37,457 nucleotides of DNA from DATLFA01 sp039934635 (GTDB lineage Bacteria > Actinomycetota > Acidimicrobiia > Acidimicrobiales > WLNW01): positions 1 to 37,457 of the forward strand of contig JBDTLT010000029.1 in NCBI GenBank assembly GCA_039934635.1. The letters run 5' to 3'. Shown one piece after another: positions 1 through 6,845 of the stretch. The notes under the pieces were generated by a model. That model searched no databases. It was not told the DNA's origin and saw nothing but the letters and a program-made list of their open reading frames with translations. The position numbers were made by a program, and so were the translations under genes. Position 1 is the stretch's first letter. Each line of letters begins with the position of its first letter.

Positions 1-1
1 G

Positions 2-811
2 ATGGTCAACACCATCGTCGCTGATCGCCGGGCGCGGGTCATCTCGATCAGCTGGGGGCATTGCGACGGTCCTGAGCGCGACGCGACGGATCGTCGACTC
101 GGGCAGGATGCGTTCCGCGCCGCGTCGGCGGCGGGCGTCAATGTGGTGGTCGCGAGTGGAGATAGCGGCGCCTACACCTGCCGGCATTCCAAGTTGGACG
201 ACCTACGCGTTGTGGGTGACTGGCCATCGGGGAGCCCGTATGTGCTTGCAGTCGGCGGCACCTATCTCCAACGACGGATCGACGGCACGTGGTTCGACGA
301 GCGTGCATGGGAGGAACCCTTCAGTGCAGCCGCGACCGGAGGGGGCCTGAATCGAGTCGATGCTCGACCGGTGTGGCAGCGGGGTTCGGGAGTCGACAAC
401 GCAAGCTCGAATGGCAACCGTCAGCTTCCCGACGTCGCGGCAATTGCGGATTGTGACAGTGGTCTGCACAGCTTCGGTCAACGGTTCGACGAGAACTCGA
501 AGCCCACTGGCAATGCAAAGGGCTTTGGCGGCTGCGGAACGAGCGTGTCGGCGCCATTGTGGGCCGCGCTCCTTGCACTCTTCCAGCAGTATGCGAGCCA
601 GTCGGGGGCGGGACAGATCGGCTTCATCAACCCCGTGCTCTACGCCATCGCGGCAAGGGTTCCGGCAAATACGGTCTTTCATGACATCGTCCTCGGCGGC
701 AACCTGTTGCACAACGCGTCGTCCGGATGGGACTACGCGACAGGTTTGGGCAGCCCGATCGTGGCGCCGCTCGCCCAGGCCATCGTCGAGTACCTGAAGG
801 CGCAGCGGTGA
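2..811 (+). CDS. Sedolisin (S53) serine-carboxyl peptidase, C-terminal part
   Basis: The reading frame is open at the left edge, so this is the 3' part of a longer gene; the first ATG at base 2 is probably internal. Visible family marks are VVASGDSGA (the Asp of the sedolisin oxyanion hole), the nucleophile motif GCGTSVSAP near residue 180, and a C-terminal calcium-site region FHDIVLGGN followed by GWDYATGLGSP. The Glu/Asp catalytic pair would lie upstream, outside the window. Sedolisins (kumamolisin-like) are secreted, acid-active endopeptidases made with a propeptide. The stop codon overlaps the GTG start of the next gene by four bases, so the two are probably co-transcribed and the peptidase may serve the membrane module that follows. 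Confident for the family, not for the substrate. Confidence 0.88.
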   Translation: MVNTIVADRRARVISISWGHCDGPERDATDRRLGQDAFRAASAAGVNVVVASGDSGAYTCRHSKLDDLRVVGDWPSGSPYVLAVGGTYLQRRIDGTWFDERAWEEPFSAAATGGGLNRVDARPVWQRGSGVDNASSNGNRQLPDVAAIADCDSGLHSFGQRFDENSKPTGNAKGFGGCGTSVSAPLWAALLALFQQYASQSGAGQIGFINPVLYAIAARVPANTVFHDIVLGGNLLHNASSGWDYATGLGSPIVAPLAQAIVEYLKAQR

Positions 812-2001
812 CTTGCCCCACATGTTCCTTCGAGTCATCGCCGCTGGCGCGCTACTGCGCGCGTTGCGGCACGTCGTTCGAAGCCGGTTCTCATGGTGGC
901 CGGCGACGAAGCAATGCGTATGCCGCCCGGTCGAGTGAGAGCGTCATGCAATTTTCGGTGGTGTCGACACTGATGCCGCGAACGACGCGCCTATCGGACA
1001 CGCGCTATCGATTTGCAATCGTGGCTGCGGCCGTCGTCGTACTCGGGTGCGCGTTTGCCGGTCTCATAGCAGCGTCGGTCCTCGCCGCTGCGGTCAGCGT
1101 TCCGGTCATCTATCTCGTCTATCTCTATGACGTCAATGCCTGGGAGGACGCTCCGGTAGCGATCGTTGCTGCGGTTGTCGGTGTCACCGCTGTCATCGCT
1201 GCCGTGATCACAGTGCTGCTCTTCCGGGTGGTGTTCGAAGAGAAACTCGCCGAGCTGACAAACTCTCGTATGCCCGACCTCGGCATCTCCAACCTCAGTG
1301 CGGGCTCGTTGCTGCTGTTCGCTGTGGTGATTCCATTGCTGACGTTGGCGCTGATGAGCATCGTGCCGCTCGTGCTCGCCCGTACGCCTCGCTTCGACGA
1401 CATGATTGATGGGTTTACGCTCGGTGTCGCTGCCGGCGTGTCCTATGCGGCCGCCGAGACGATCGTGTTATTCGCGTCGGTGTTCTCGGGTGAGGTGCGG
1501 ACAACCGACGGCCTCGGCACGTGGTTCCCCGTAGTGGTCAACCTCATGGTGGGCAAGTCACTCATCTATGGCACGGCATGCGCGCTTGCGATCGCGGCCT
1601 TCTCCGGGCGGGGCGACGGCTACGACGGCTTCACGCGACACTTCGCCAAGAACTTCGCGTTCGGCGCGCTGGCACTCATCGCGTATTGGATGGGGCTGTA
1701 TCTGTTTGCCTACGCGAACTTCGGTCAAGGCATCGCGTTGTTGTGGGCTCTGGTCATCGTGGCGGTCCTTGCGATACGGGCACGGGTCGTGTTGCACACC
1801 GCCATTATCGAGGCGGCCATCGAGGATGCTGCTCGAGGCCGAATCGACCGACATACGGGCTCCCTCGCGTACTGCGGCGAGTGCGAAATGCCACTCGTGC
1901 CCGATGCCATGTTCTGCCTCTACTGCGGGCAATCAGTCCGTGCCGTTCCGCGTGCGAGCGGCGCGGCCACTGCCGGCGGCGGCGAGGGGCGCCCGTCATG
2001 A
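808..2001 (+). CDS. Zinc-ribbon PrsW-like multi-pass membrane protein, copy 1 (degenerate active site)
   Basis: The GTG start at 808 overlaps the upstream stop (GTGA) and places a CPTC...CARC zinc ribbon at the very N-terminus; an in-frame ATG at 727 would lie inside the peptidase gene and is rejected. The 397-residue product has about eight hydrophobic segments and a second zinc ribbon (CGEC...CLYC) at the C-terminus. The core DGFTLGVAAGVSYAAAETI matches the PrsW (glutamic-type intramembrane protease) segment that normally reads like DGxxYGxxxGLGFAxxEN. The paired-glutamate EExxK motif expected just before it is absent, the Asn after the retained Glu is Thr, and no histidine is seen in the later conserved segment. 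It is therefore likely a non-proteolytic relative. It pairs with the anchored protein that follows, and the pair is repeated downstream. Confidence 0.75.
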   Translation: MTCPTCSFESSPLARYCARCGTSFEAGSHGGRRRSNAYAARSSESVMQFSVVSTLMPRTTRLSDTRYRFAIVAAAVVVLGCAFAGLIAASVLAAAVSVPVIYLVYLYDVNAWEDAPVAIVAAVVGVTAVIAAVITVLLFRVVFEEKLAELTNSRMPDLGISNLSAGSLLLFAVVIPLLTLALMSIVPLVLARTPRFDDMIDGFTLGVAAGVSYAAAETIVLFASVFSGEVRTTDGLGTWFPVVVNLMVGKSLIYGTACALAIAAFSGRGDGYDGFTRHFAKNFAFGALALIAYWMGLYLFAYANFGQGIALLWALVIVAVLAIRARVVLHTAIIEAAIEDAARGRIDRHTGSLAYCGECEMPLVPDAMFCLYCGQSVRAVPRASGAATAGGGEGRPS

Positions 2002-2783
2002 CCGCTGCGGCGCGAAATCGACTGACGACGCCGGTTGCGATCGGCATCGTGGTGTCCGTAGTGGTCATCGTCGCCGGGCTCGGCTTCATCTTCGCCATGC
2101 TCAACGAGAAGTCGTTGGATCGGTTCCCGTCCCCTGTCGCTGCTGGTCCAATCGATGGCGCGCCGACGGGCACCGGTGTCGTTACTGGCTCCGGTACGAG
2201 CACGGCGACGACCGTGGGCGGCACGACCACGCGCGGCGTGGTTACGACGAATCGTTCGGCCAGCACCACTGCCAGAGGGCCTGGTACGACTGCCCGAGCG
2301 GGTACGGGCACCGGCGCGGTGCGCACGGTGATCGTCAAGCTCGGCGAGAACGCCGTGAAGATCGTGCAACCCACGGGATATGCATCGAAGTCGAGCAATC
2401 AGGGGATCACCCTGACTAACGGCACCGCGAGCCTCTACTTCCACCTCGTCCAGCGAACGGTCGGTTCGACCGCCGCGGCCGCGGTGCAGGCCGACGCCGA
2501 TTCGACGCTGCGTAGCGCGAGCTACAGTCAACTCCAGCGAGATGCCACATCGGAATTGAAGCCCTTTGGCACGGTGACGAGCTTCGCTATTCAGAGCTAC
2601 CGGGGTGTGTGGACACCGACCGGTGCGACGGCGCGCAGCGAGCAGGGTTTGTTCATCGCAGGAGCGAAGTCCAGTGGACTCACATTGCACGTTCAGCTGT
2701 ACGGCGCCCTGGGTTGGTCCGACGCCGATCAGACATGGTTGGCGATCTACAAGCAGGCGTTCGAGGAATTTGCGAGCAATTGA
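1998..2783 (+). CDS. Single-pass anchored protein with Thr/Gly-rich linker, copy 1
   Basis: Start ATG at 1998 overlaps the preceding stop (ATGA). The 261-residue product has a short cytoplasmic N-terminus, one transmembrane helix (about residues 12-35), a linker of roughly 60 residues rich in Thr, Gly and Ser, and a folded-looking extracytoplasmic domain of about 150 residues starting near VIVKLGENAVKIVQ. The family is not recognised. The layout (anchor, flexible spacer, globular domain) resembles small actinobacterial extracellular domains tethered to the membrane. Its fixed position behind the PrsW-like gene, repeated in copy 2 (3938-4660), suggests the two proteins act together. Function unknown. 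Confidence 0.72.
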   Translation: MTAAARNRLTTPVAIGIVVSVVVIVAGLGFIFAMLNEKSLDRFPSPVAAGPIDGAPTGTGVVTGSGTSTATTVGGTTTRGVVTTNRSASTTARGPGTTARAGTGTGAVRTVIVKLGENAVKIVQPTGYASKSSNQGITLTNGTASLYFHLVQRTVGSTAAAAVQADADSTLRSASYSQLQRDATSELKPFGTVTSFAIQSYRGVWTPTGATARSEQGLFIAGAKSSGLTLHVQLYGALGWSDADQTWLAIYKQAFEEFASN

Positions 2784-2798
2784 GATGCGACGACATAC

Positions 2799-3941
2799 AT
2801 GAGCGATAACTCGACGCTCGCAGGCGGACCGCACGACGTCACGTGCGCGTCGTGCAGCCATGTCGTGCCGTTCGGCGCCTACTGCATTCGGTGTGGGTGG
2901 GCGCTCGATCTCGCGCCACGATCTGCCACACGGCGCAGCGTGAGCGAAGGATTCTCCGCCGCACCAGACGAGCCGGTGCTCAGCGTGCGTATCGTGTCAA
3001 CACTGTTTCCTCAGCTGCCCAAGGCCGATATGTCGGCGTTTCGTGTTGCATTCGTCGTGGGCATTGCATTCGTCGTGGGGTTGGCAATGGCACGAATGTT
3101 CTCTGTGGCGCTGATCGCCGCCGCAGTGGTCGTCCCATTGCTGACATTGCTGTACCTCGTCGATGTCGACGTCTACGAAGATGAGCCGCTGCACATCATC
3201 GCGTTGACGATGATCTGGGGAGCGGTAGCGGGGACTGGAGTCGGATTGGCCCTGCGTTTCGCCGACGCCCCCGTGCCCCTCGGCGACGTCAACGCCGACC
3301 ATCTGCTGGCACGGGGCGTCGCAGTGCCCATTGCGGATCTGGTGCTTGCGCTGATCGGGCCACTCGTCCTGCTGCGGTATCGACGCTTCAACGACGTACT
3401 GGACGGGGCGACGTTCGGCGCGATGAGCGCCGTGAGTCTGGTCGCCGCACAGACGCTTGTGCAGGCATCGAGCCTCTACAACAGCGGACTTCGCGTCCCC
3501 GGCACGGTGATGCCGTGGGTCCTACGTCTTCTCGAAGTCGGCTTCACGATGCCGCTGATCGTGTCCGGCGTCGCCGGGTATGCGACGAGCACGTTGTGGT
3601 TGCGCTATCGATCGCCGATAAGGGATCGCGACTCGCTGGGGCTGCTCGGCCAACCGCTGCTCGCGATAGCCATCGCGATCGCCATCCTTGTCTCGTCAGC
3701 GATCGGCATGCTCGTTCTGGAGCGCAATGTGGCGTTTGCCTTGTTGGTGTCGCTGGCTGCTATCGCGCAGTTGCTCTTGCGTTGGGCGCTGCACATCGGG
3801 CTGTTGCAGGAGGCGGCAGAGATCGAAACCGCCCCCGACATCCGGTGCGCCAATTGCGGCCGTACTACGCCTCTGCACAGCTTTTGCGCAGGCTGCGGAG
3901 TTTCGTTGCGGGCCCTGCCCAAGGCTCGGGGCAACGCGTGA
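2799..3941 (+). CDS. Zinc-ribbon PrsW-like multi-pass membrane protein, copy 2 (degenerate)
   Basis: A 380-residue paralogue of the protein at 808-2001 with the same plan: N-terminal zinc ribbon (CASC...CIRC), about eight hydrophobic segments, C-terminal zinc ribbon (CANC...CAGC). The region aligned with the PrsW core reads DGATFGAMSAVSLVAAQTLVQ. Here even the Glu retained in copy 1 is Gln, and the EExxK pair and the later His are also missing, so proteolysis by the PrsW mechanism is very unlikely. It begins 15 bases after the previous stop and is coupled to the following gene by a GTGA overlap. The conserved paired ribbons suggest binding of a partner or nucleic acid on the cytoplasmic side. 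Confidence 0.73.
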   Translation: MSDNSTLAGGPHDVTCASCSHVVPFGAYCIRCGWALDLAPRSATRRSVSEGFSAAPDEPVLSVRIVSTLFPQLPKADMSAFRVAFVVGIAFVVGLAMARMFSVALIAAAVVVPLLTLLYLVDVDVYEDEPLHIIALTMIWGAVAGTGVGLALRFADAPVPLGDVNADHLLARGVAVPIADLVLALIGPLVLLRYRRFNDVLDGATFGAMSAVSLVAAQTLVQASSLYNSGLRVPGTVMPWVLRLLEVGFTMPLIVSGVAGYATSTLWLRYRSPIRDRDSLGLLGQPLLAIAIAIAILVSSAIGMLVLERNVAFALLVSLAAIAQLLLRWALHIGLLQEAAEIETAPDIRCANCGRTTPLHSFCAGCGVSLRALPKARGNA

Positions 3942-4660
3942 CCGCGACTGCAACAGCGCCGACGCCGGTGGCCCCGATTCACTATCAGCCAACGGGCGAT
4001 GCACGGCCGCGAATGAACCGTTGGCACCTCGTGCTCCTCTTCACGGCGACGCTTGCCGTGATTGTCGTGATCGCCACGATCGCCGTCGCGACAGCGTCAC
4101 CCAAACCGAATGGTGAGATCTGCGAGCCGGGGCGTCTCTGCGGCGGTCCTCCACCGGGGCCGGGACTCCTCGCCAGCGCAAAGTGGGAGAGCACAGGACT
4201 CGGCTACAGCTTCGAGTACAACTCGGACGTTCTCGCAGTCACTCGTGAAGACGCCAACGGGGTCGAGTTGAAGGTCGATGCCAAATACGCCGGCCGATTG
4301 ACCGTAACCGCGATGCGCGCGGGCAGCGTCACGCGAGAAGCGATGCTGGACAAAGAGATCGGGCGCCTCGGCAAGACGATGCTCGGCCTGAAGAGCGACA
4401 CGGCGAATGCGACACGGATCTTCGGGCCGACACTGGGGTACATCGACGGTGTGGGTGGCTCGTACCGCGGCACATCGAATACGCCGCAATCGCCGAGCAG
4501 CCCCGTCACGATCGTCGCGGTCGCTGCGACAGACGGCCATCTGGTCGCCGTGGTGACGTTCGCATTGGAAGGCGTCGATGATCCCAAGATCATCAAGTTG
4601 TACCGCGGGCTCGTCGACGGTGTCGCGAAGACGTTCCGTTGGGGTCCGATCCCGGAATGA
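3938..4660 (+). CDS. Single-pass anchored protein, copy 2
   Basis: The GTG start at 3938 overlaps the preceding stop codon. The 240-residue product has a cytoplasmic N-terminus of about 25 residues, one transmembrane helix (HLVLLFTATLAVIVVIATIA), a short Pro/Gly/Cys-containing linker (CEPGRLCGGPPPGPG) and an extracytoplasmic domain beginning near KWESTGLGYSFEYN. It holds the same position behind a PrsW-like gene as the product of 1998-2783 and ends in a similar predicted domain, but the Thr-rich linker is much shorter. No known family is recognised. It is the last gene of the rightward unit and converges on the Ro60 gene. Confidence 0.7.
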   Translation: MTATATAPTPVAPIHYQPTGDARPRMNRWHLVLLFTATLAVIVVIATIAVATASPKPNGEICEPGRLCGGPPPGPGLLASAKWESTGLGYSFEYNSDVLAVTREDANGVELKVDAKYAGRLTVTAMRAGSVTREAMLDKEIGRLGKTMLGLKSDTANATRIFGPTLGYIDGVGGSYRGTSNTPQSPSSPVTIVAVAATDGHLVAVVTFALEGVDDPKIIKLYRGLVDGVAKTFRWGPIPE

Positions 4661-4664
4661 TCCA

Positions 4665-4690
4665 CCGGCCGCGTGATCAGACGCGGCCGG
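4665..4690. terminator. Perfect 10-bp hairpin between convergent genes
   Basis: Arms CCGGCCGCGT (4665-4674) and ACGCGGCCGG (4681-4690) enclose a 6-base loop. The hairpin sits just after the rightward stop at 4660 and overlaps the last codons and stop (4677-4679) of the leftward Ro60 gene. There is no T tract on either side, so it would be a bidirectional, non-canonical terminator or a 3'-end stabiliser. Confidence 0.6.
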
Positions 4691-6335
4691 CAGCGAAATC
4701 GGCCATCAGCTGTGGCGCCGCGGTATCGAAGCCGACAACGTCGAGCATGCCTCGGTCGCCGGGGTCGGCGATGGAAAAGCCGTTGGAAACCATGCCCACC
4801 ACGATGAGCTTGGCCGGGATGCTCGTGCGCTCGCGGTACCTACGCAACGCCTGCGCAGGATGTATCGCACCGGCCCACGTTTCGGAGTCGGTGTAAATGA
4901 CGAACGTATCGATCTCCAGCTTCTTGTCGAGGGCGTAGAGCATCGGCAGCGCACAGTCAGTGCCTCCGAAGGGCATGTCACTGACCGTCGCGACGATGTC
5001 GTCGAGTCGTTGACGTTTGGACAGCGAGATCGGTGTGATGCCGTAAGCGATGTTGAGTCGATTGTCCGTGTTCGGCGAAGCCCACGCGTCTCCACCATGG
5101 GTGGTGAACGCGACCGTCTCGACCCGTTGCTCGCAGCCGAGTGTCACTGCGGCCATCGCCGCCGACGCGACTCGGGGGGTGAGGCCCGGCACGCCCGCCA
5201 CTACACCGTTGCCCATCGACCCGGAGACGTCGAGGGCGAGCAGCGTGCGCGTTCCTGAGGACTCGACGGTCTGGAACGACAGATAGAACGCTTGGTCGAG
5301 TGCGTTGATGATCGCGGTGACGGGATCCCATGACAGCTTGCCGAGCGCACCCCGTCGCCACCGGTAGGTGGTGAGCGCAGCGAGGATCTGGATCGGATGC
5401 AGCCGCGCTCGACGCAGCTGCTCGGGGTCGGCGAGGCGACGAACCACTGCGTCGGTCGCCGCGTTGGATGGCAACAGCGTGCCATTTGCCGTCATGCGAC
5501 CGAGGTTGCGCACGAGCGCACCGAGGCCCATATCGGGGATGAGCGCGGCCCATACTTCGGGCGCGCGCAGGTGCTCTGATTGCAGGGCTTCCCACGGAAG
5601 GTTGTGCGTCTGGACGAGGTGCACTGTCTCCGCCGGCGACGTTGCGAGCTGCGCCGCGCGATGCGCGCGAATCAACGCAGGTGTCGAATGCGGATAGTCG
5701 CCGTCGAGTTTGTCGACGGCCCACCGCAGCGCGAGGTCGGTCGCGCTATCGCGCGCGGGTGTCGGCTTGGCCAACCTCAGTAGGTCGCGGTGCGACCATC
5801 CCTCACGCTGTTGGTATTTGACGAGTTGATACGCGAGCGCGTCCGCGTCGCGTCGGAGATACCAGTCGCCTACCGCTCGCCGCAGGCCGCGGCCCCACCC
5901 GCGGAACTGTTCGACGTAGCCCGCAAAAAGGAACAGATGCGTGCCGGTGCGACACACGCGCGGCAATGCCTCGAGGGCGTACTTGCGAACGTCCGGGTCG
6001 TCACTGGCAGTGCAGGCCGCCAGCGCGAAGATCGCCGGCTGCTGTTTGGGTGCGCGCCCCGCCTCGGAGATGGCGAGGATCTCGTCGACGGTGCGCTTGC
6101 CGTCCAGGGCGATGCAGTGAAGCACCGCTTCGCCATTTTCCTTGACCAACTCGCGCTCAGTGGCGTAATAGGTGCCGCCGTCGACACCGAGCACCAAGAA
6201 GCGGTGCAGTCTGGCCCATTCGTCGACCGCCCACGCAAAGCCGCCGGCGCTATTTGGGACTTGCCCCGCGTCGGGGATCGGCTGCGACTGTGGCGTCGTT
6301 CGCGTCGAGAACCACCGCAGTGGATTTCTCGCCAT
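4677..6335 (-). CDS. rsr: Ro60 orthologue, TROVE + VWA RNA-binding protein
   Basis: A 552-residue Ro protein. Residues about 30-340 form the HEAT-like TROVE ring, starting GGFAWAVDEWARLHRFLVLG and containing GGTYYATERELV and FRGWGRGLRRAV. The C-terminal VWA domain carries the metal-site motif LALDVSGSMG plus later Thr and Asp residues (GGTDCALP, IYTDSETW). Ro proteins bind Y RNAs on the outer surface and misfolded RNA ends in the central hole; in bacteria they work with exoribonucleases such as PNPase in RNA turnover and stress survival. The ATG at 6335 is chosen because a GAGGAG ribosome-binding site precedes it; upstream in-frame ATGs have none. A Y RNA candidate lies about 170 bases upstream on the same strand, the usual arrangement of bacterial rsr/yrlA loci. 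No RNase or RtcB gene is next to it. Confidence 0.93.
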   Translation of the reverse strand: MARNPLRWFSTRTTPQSQPIPDAGQVPNSAGGFAWAVDEWARLHRFLVLGVDGGTYYATERELVKENGEAVLHCIALDGKRTVDEILAISEAGRAPKQQPAIFALAACTASDDPDVRKYALEALPRVCRTGTHLFLFAGYVEQFRGWGRGLRRAVGDWYLRRDADALAYQLVKYQQREGWSHRDLLRLAKPTPARDSATDLALRWAVDKLDGDYPHSTPALIRAHRAAQLATSPAETVHLVQTHNLPWEALQSEHLRAPEVWAALIPDMGLGALVRNLGRMTANGTLLPSNAATDAVVRRLADPEQLRRARLHPIQILAALTTYRWRRGALGKLSWDPVTAIINALDQAFYLSFQTVESSGTRTLLALDVSGSMGNGVVAGVPGLTPRVASAAMAAVTLGCEQRVETVAFTTHGGDAWASPNTDNRLNIAYGITPISLSKRQRLDDIVATVSDMPFGGTDCALPMLYALDKKLEIDTFVIYTDSETWAGAIHPAQALRRYRERTSIPAKLIVVGMVSNGFSIADPGDRGMLDVVGFDTAAPQLMADFAAGRV

Positions 6336-6427
6336 GGCACTCCTCGTCGTGGGATTCGCGTTGCGGATCGGGCGAGCTGTGACGCCCGTCGCCAAACGGC
6401 GAGCCGTCCGTGAGGACGAATCACCGT

Positions 6428-6445
6428 GGCAGATTCCCATCTGCC
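6428..6445 (-). other. 7-bp hairpin between Y RNA and Ro60 gene
   Basis: On the minus strand GGCAGAT, loop GGGA, ATCTGCC form a perfect 7-bp stem-loop. It lies about 60 bases after the Y RNA candidate and about 90 bases before the Ro60 ATG. It may end the Y RNA transcript, be an RNA-processing site in a joint transcript, or structure the Ro60 leader. No T tract follows. Confidence 0.4.
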
Positions 6446-6506
6446 GTGGCTAGGTGGAGGATGAACGGACCTCTCCGGCCCGATCCGCATGCGAGAATTT
6501 TCAAGT

Positions 6507-6643
6507 GTTGCGGGCGAGTGGTTGGCCCCGAGATATGGCCTTTCGGCCTTCGGAGGCTCTGCCGACTGAGCTACCGCTTGCGCGAGGAGGAATCGAACCC
6601 CCGACCTTCCGATTACGATAACCGGAACACGCCGGCCCGCAAC
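6507..6643 (-). ncRNA. yrlA: YrlA-type Y RNA with circularly permuted tRNA-like domain
   Basis: Read on the minus strand, a 9-bp terminal stem pairs GTTGCGGGC (6643-6635) with GCCCGCAAC (6515-6507). Inside lie, in order: a variable-loop-like AGGTC; a T arm GGGGG, TTCGATT, CCTCC (6602-6586); a short acceptor-like stem capped by a GCAA tetraloop (TCGC/GCGG, 6585-6574); TA at the place of tRNA positions 8-9; and a D arm GCTC, AGTCGGCA, GAGC (6571-6556). TCCGA (6554-6550) can pair with TCGGA (6612-6608) as the anticodon-stem equivalent. A GGCC-GAAA-GGCC hairpin follows (6548-6537). T arm before D arm, with no free acceptor end, is a circularly permuted tRNA. That is the known plan of bacterial YrlA RNAs, whose ends form the Ro-binding stem. 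The adjacent Ro60 gene supports the call. Exact ends are uncertain. Confidence 0.85.
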
Positions 6644-6670
6644 GACGACATGGTACGTGAATACGTATGG

Positions 6671-6703
6671 CGCGACCAGTGATTTCGCGATCAGTTGGTC
6701 GCG
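6671..6703. terminator. 12-bp interrupted hairpin upstream of the Y RNA
   Basis: CGCGACCA (6671-6678) pairs with TGGTCGCG (6696-6703). After a small bulge, TGAT (6680-6683) pairs with ATCA (6690-6693) around loop TTCGCG. It lies about 140 bases downstream of the leftward LLM oxidoreductase stop and about 30 bases upstream of the Y RNA. It could insulate the RNA gene from read-through or be part of its promoter region. No T run is present. Confidence 0.4.
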
Positions 6704-6845
6704 GCCCGCGCAGAACCTGAGCGGGTAGCGCACCGGTGTGTCCGTTTTCATTTTCGCGCGTCAACAAATCGCCGTTGACGATCGTCGCGAGAATGCCCTG
6801 GGCCTCTTGCTCGAGTCGCGCGCTGCGGCGCGCAAGCTTTCTGAG

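Larger units (their letters stand above)
6336..6845. other. 510-base non-coding stretch holding the Y RNA
   Basis: No convincing protein gene lies here; the open frames crossing it translate structured RNA. It contains, right to left, a 12-bp hairpin (6671-6703), the Y RNA candidate (6507-6643, minus), a 7-bp hairpin (6428-6445) and the leader of the Ro60 gene. In 6704-6845 nothing was recognised beyond the presumed 3' flank of the LLM oxidoreductase gene. Confidence 0.7.

Noticed and set aside
6535..6640. Ordinary tRNA gene on the minus strand (clear T-arm and D-arm signatures)
   Set aside because: The T arm lies 5' of the D arm and the acceptor stem is closed by a GCAA loop, so no aminoacyl end exists. 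Adjacent Ro60 gene and 9-bp terminal stem fit a YrlA Y RNA.
6507..6643. Permuted two-piece tmRNA
   Set aside because: No tag-peptide frame or pseudoknot segment, the D arm is a full tRNA-like one, and the two halves are joined directly by a tetraloop.
5870..6751. Long minus-strand open frame crossing the Y RNA and the Ro60 start
   Set aside because: It is out of frame with Ro60, translates the structured RNA, and shows only Arg/Ser-rich shadow composition.
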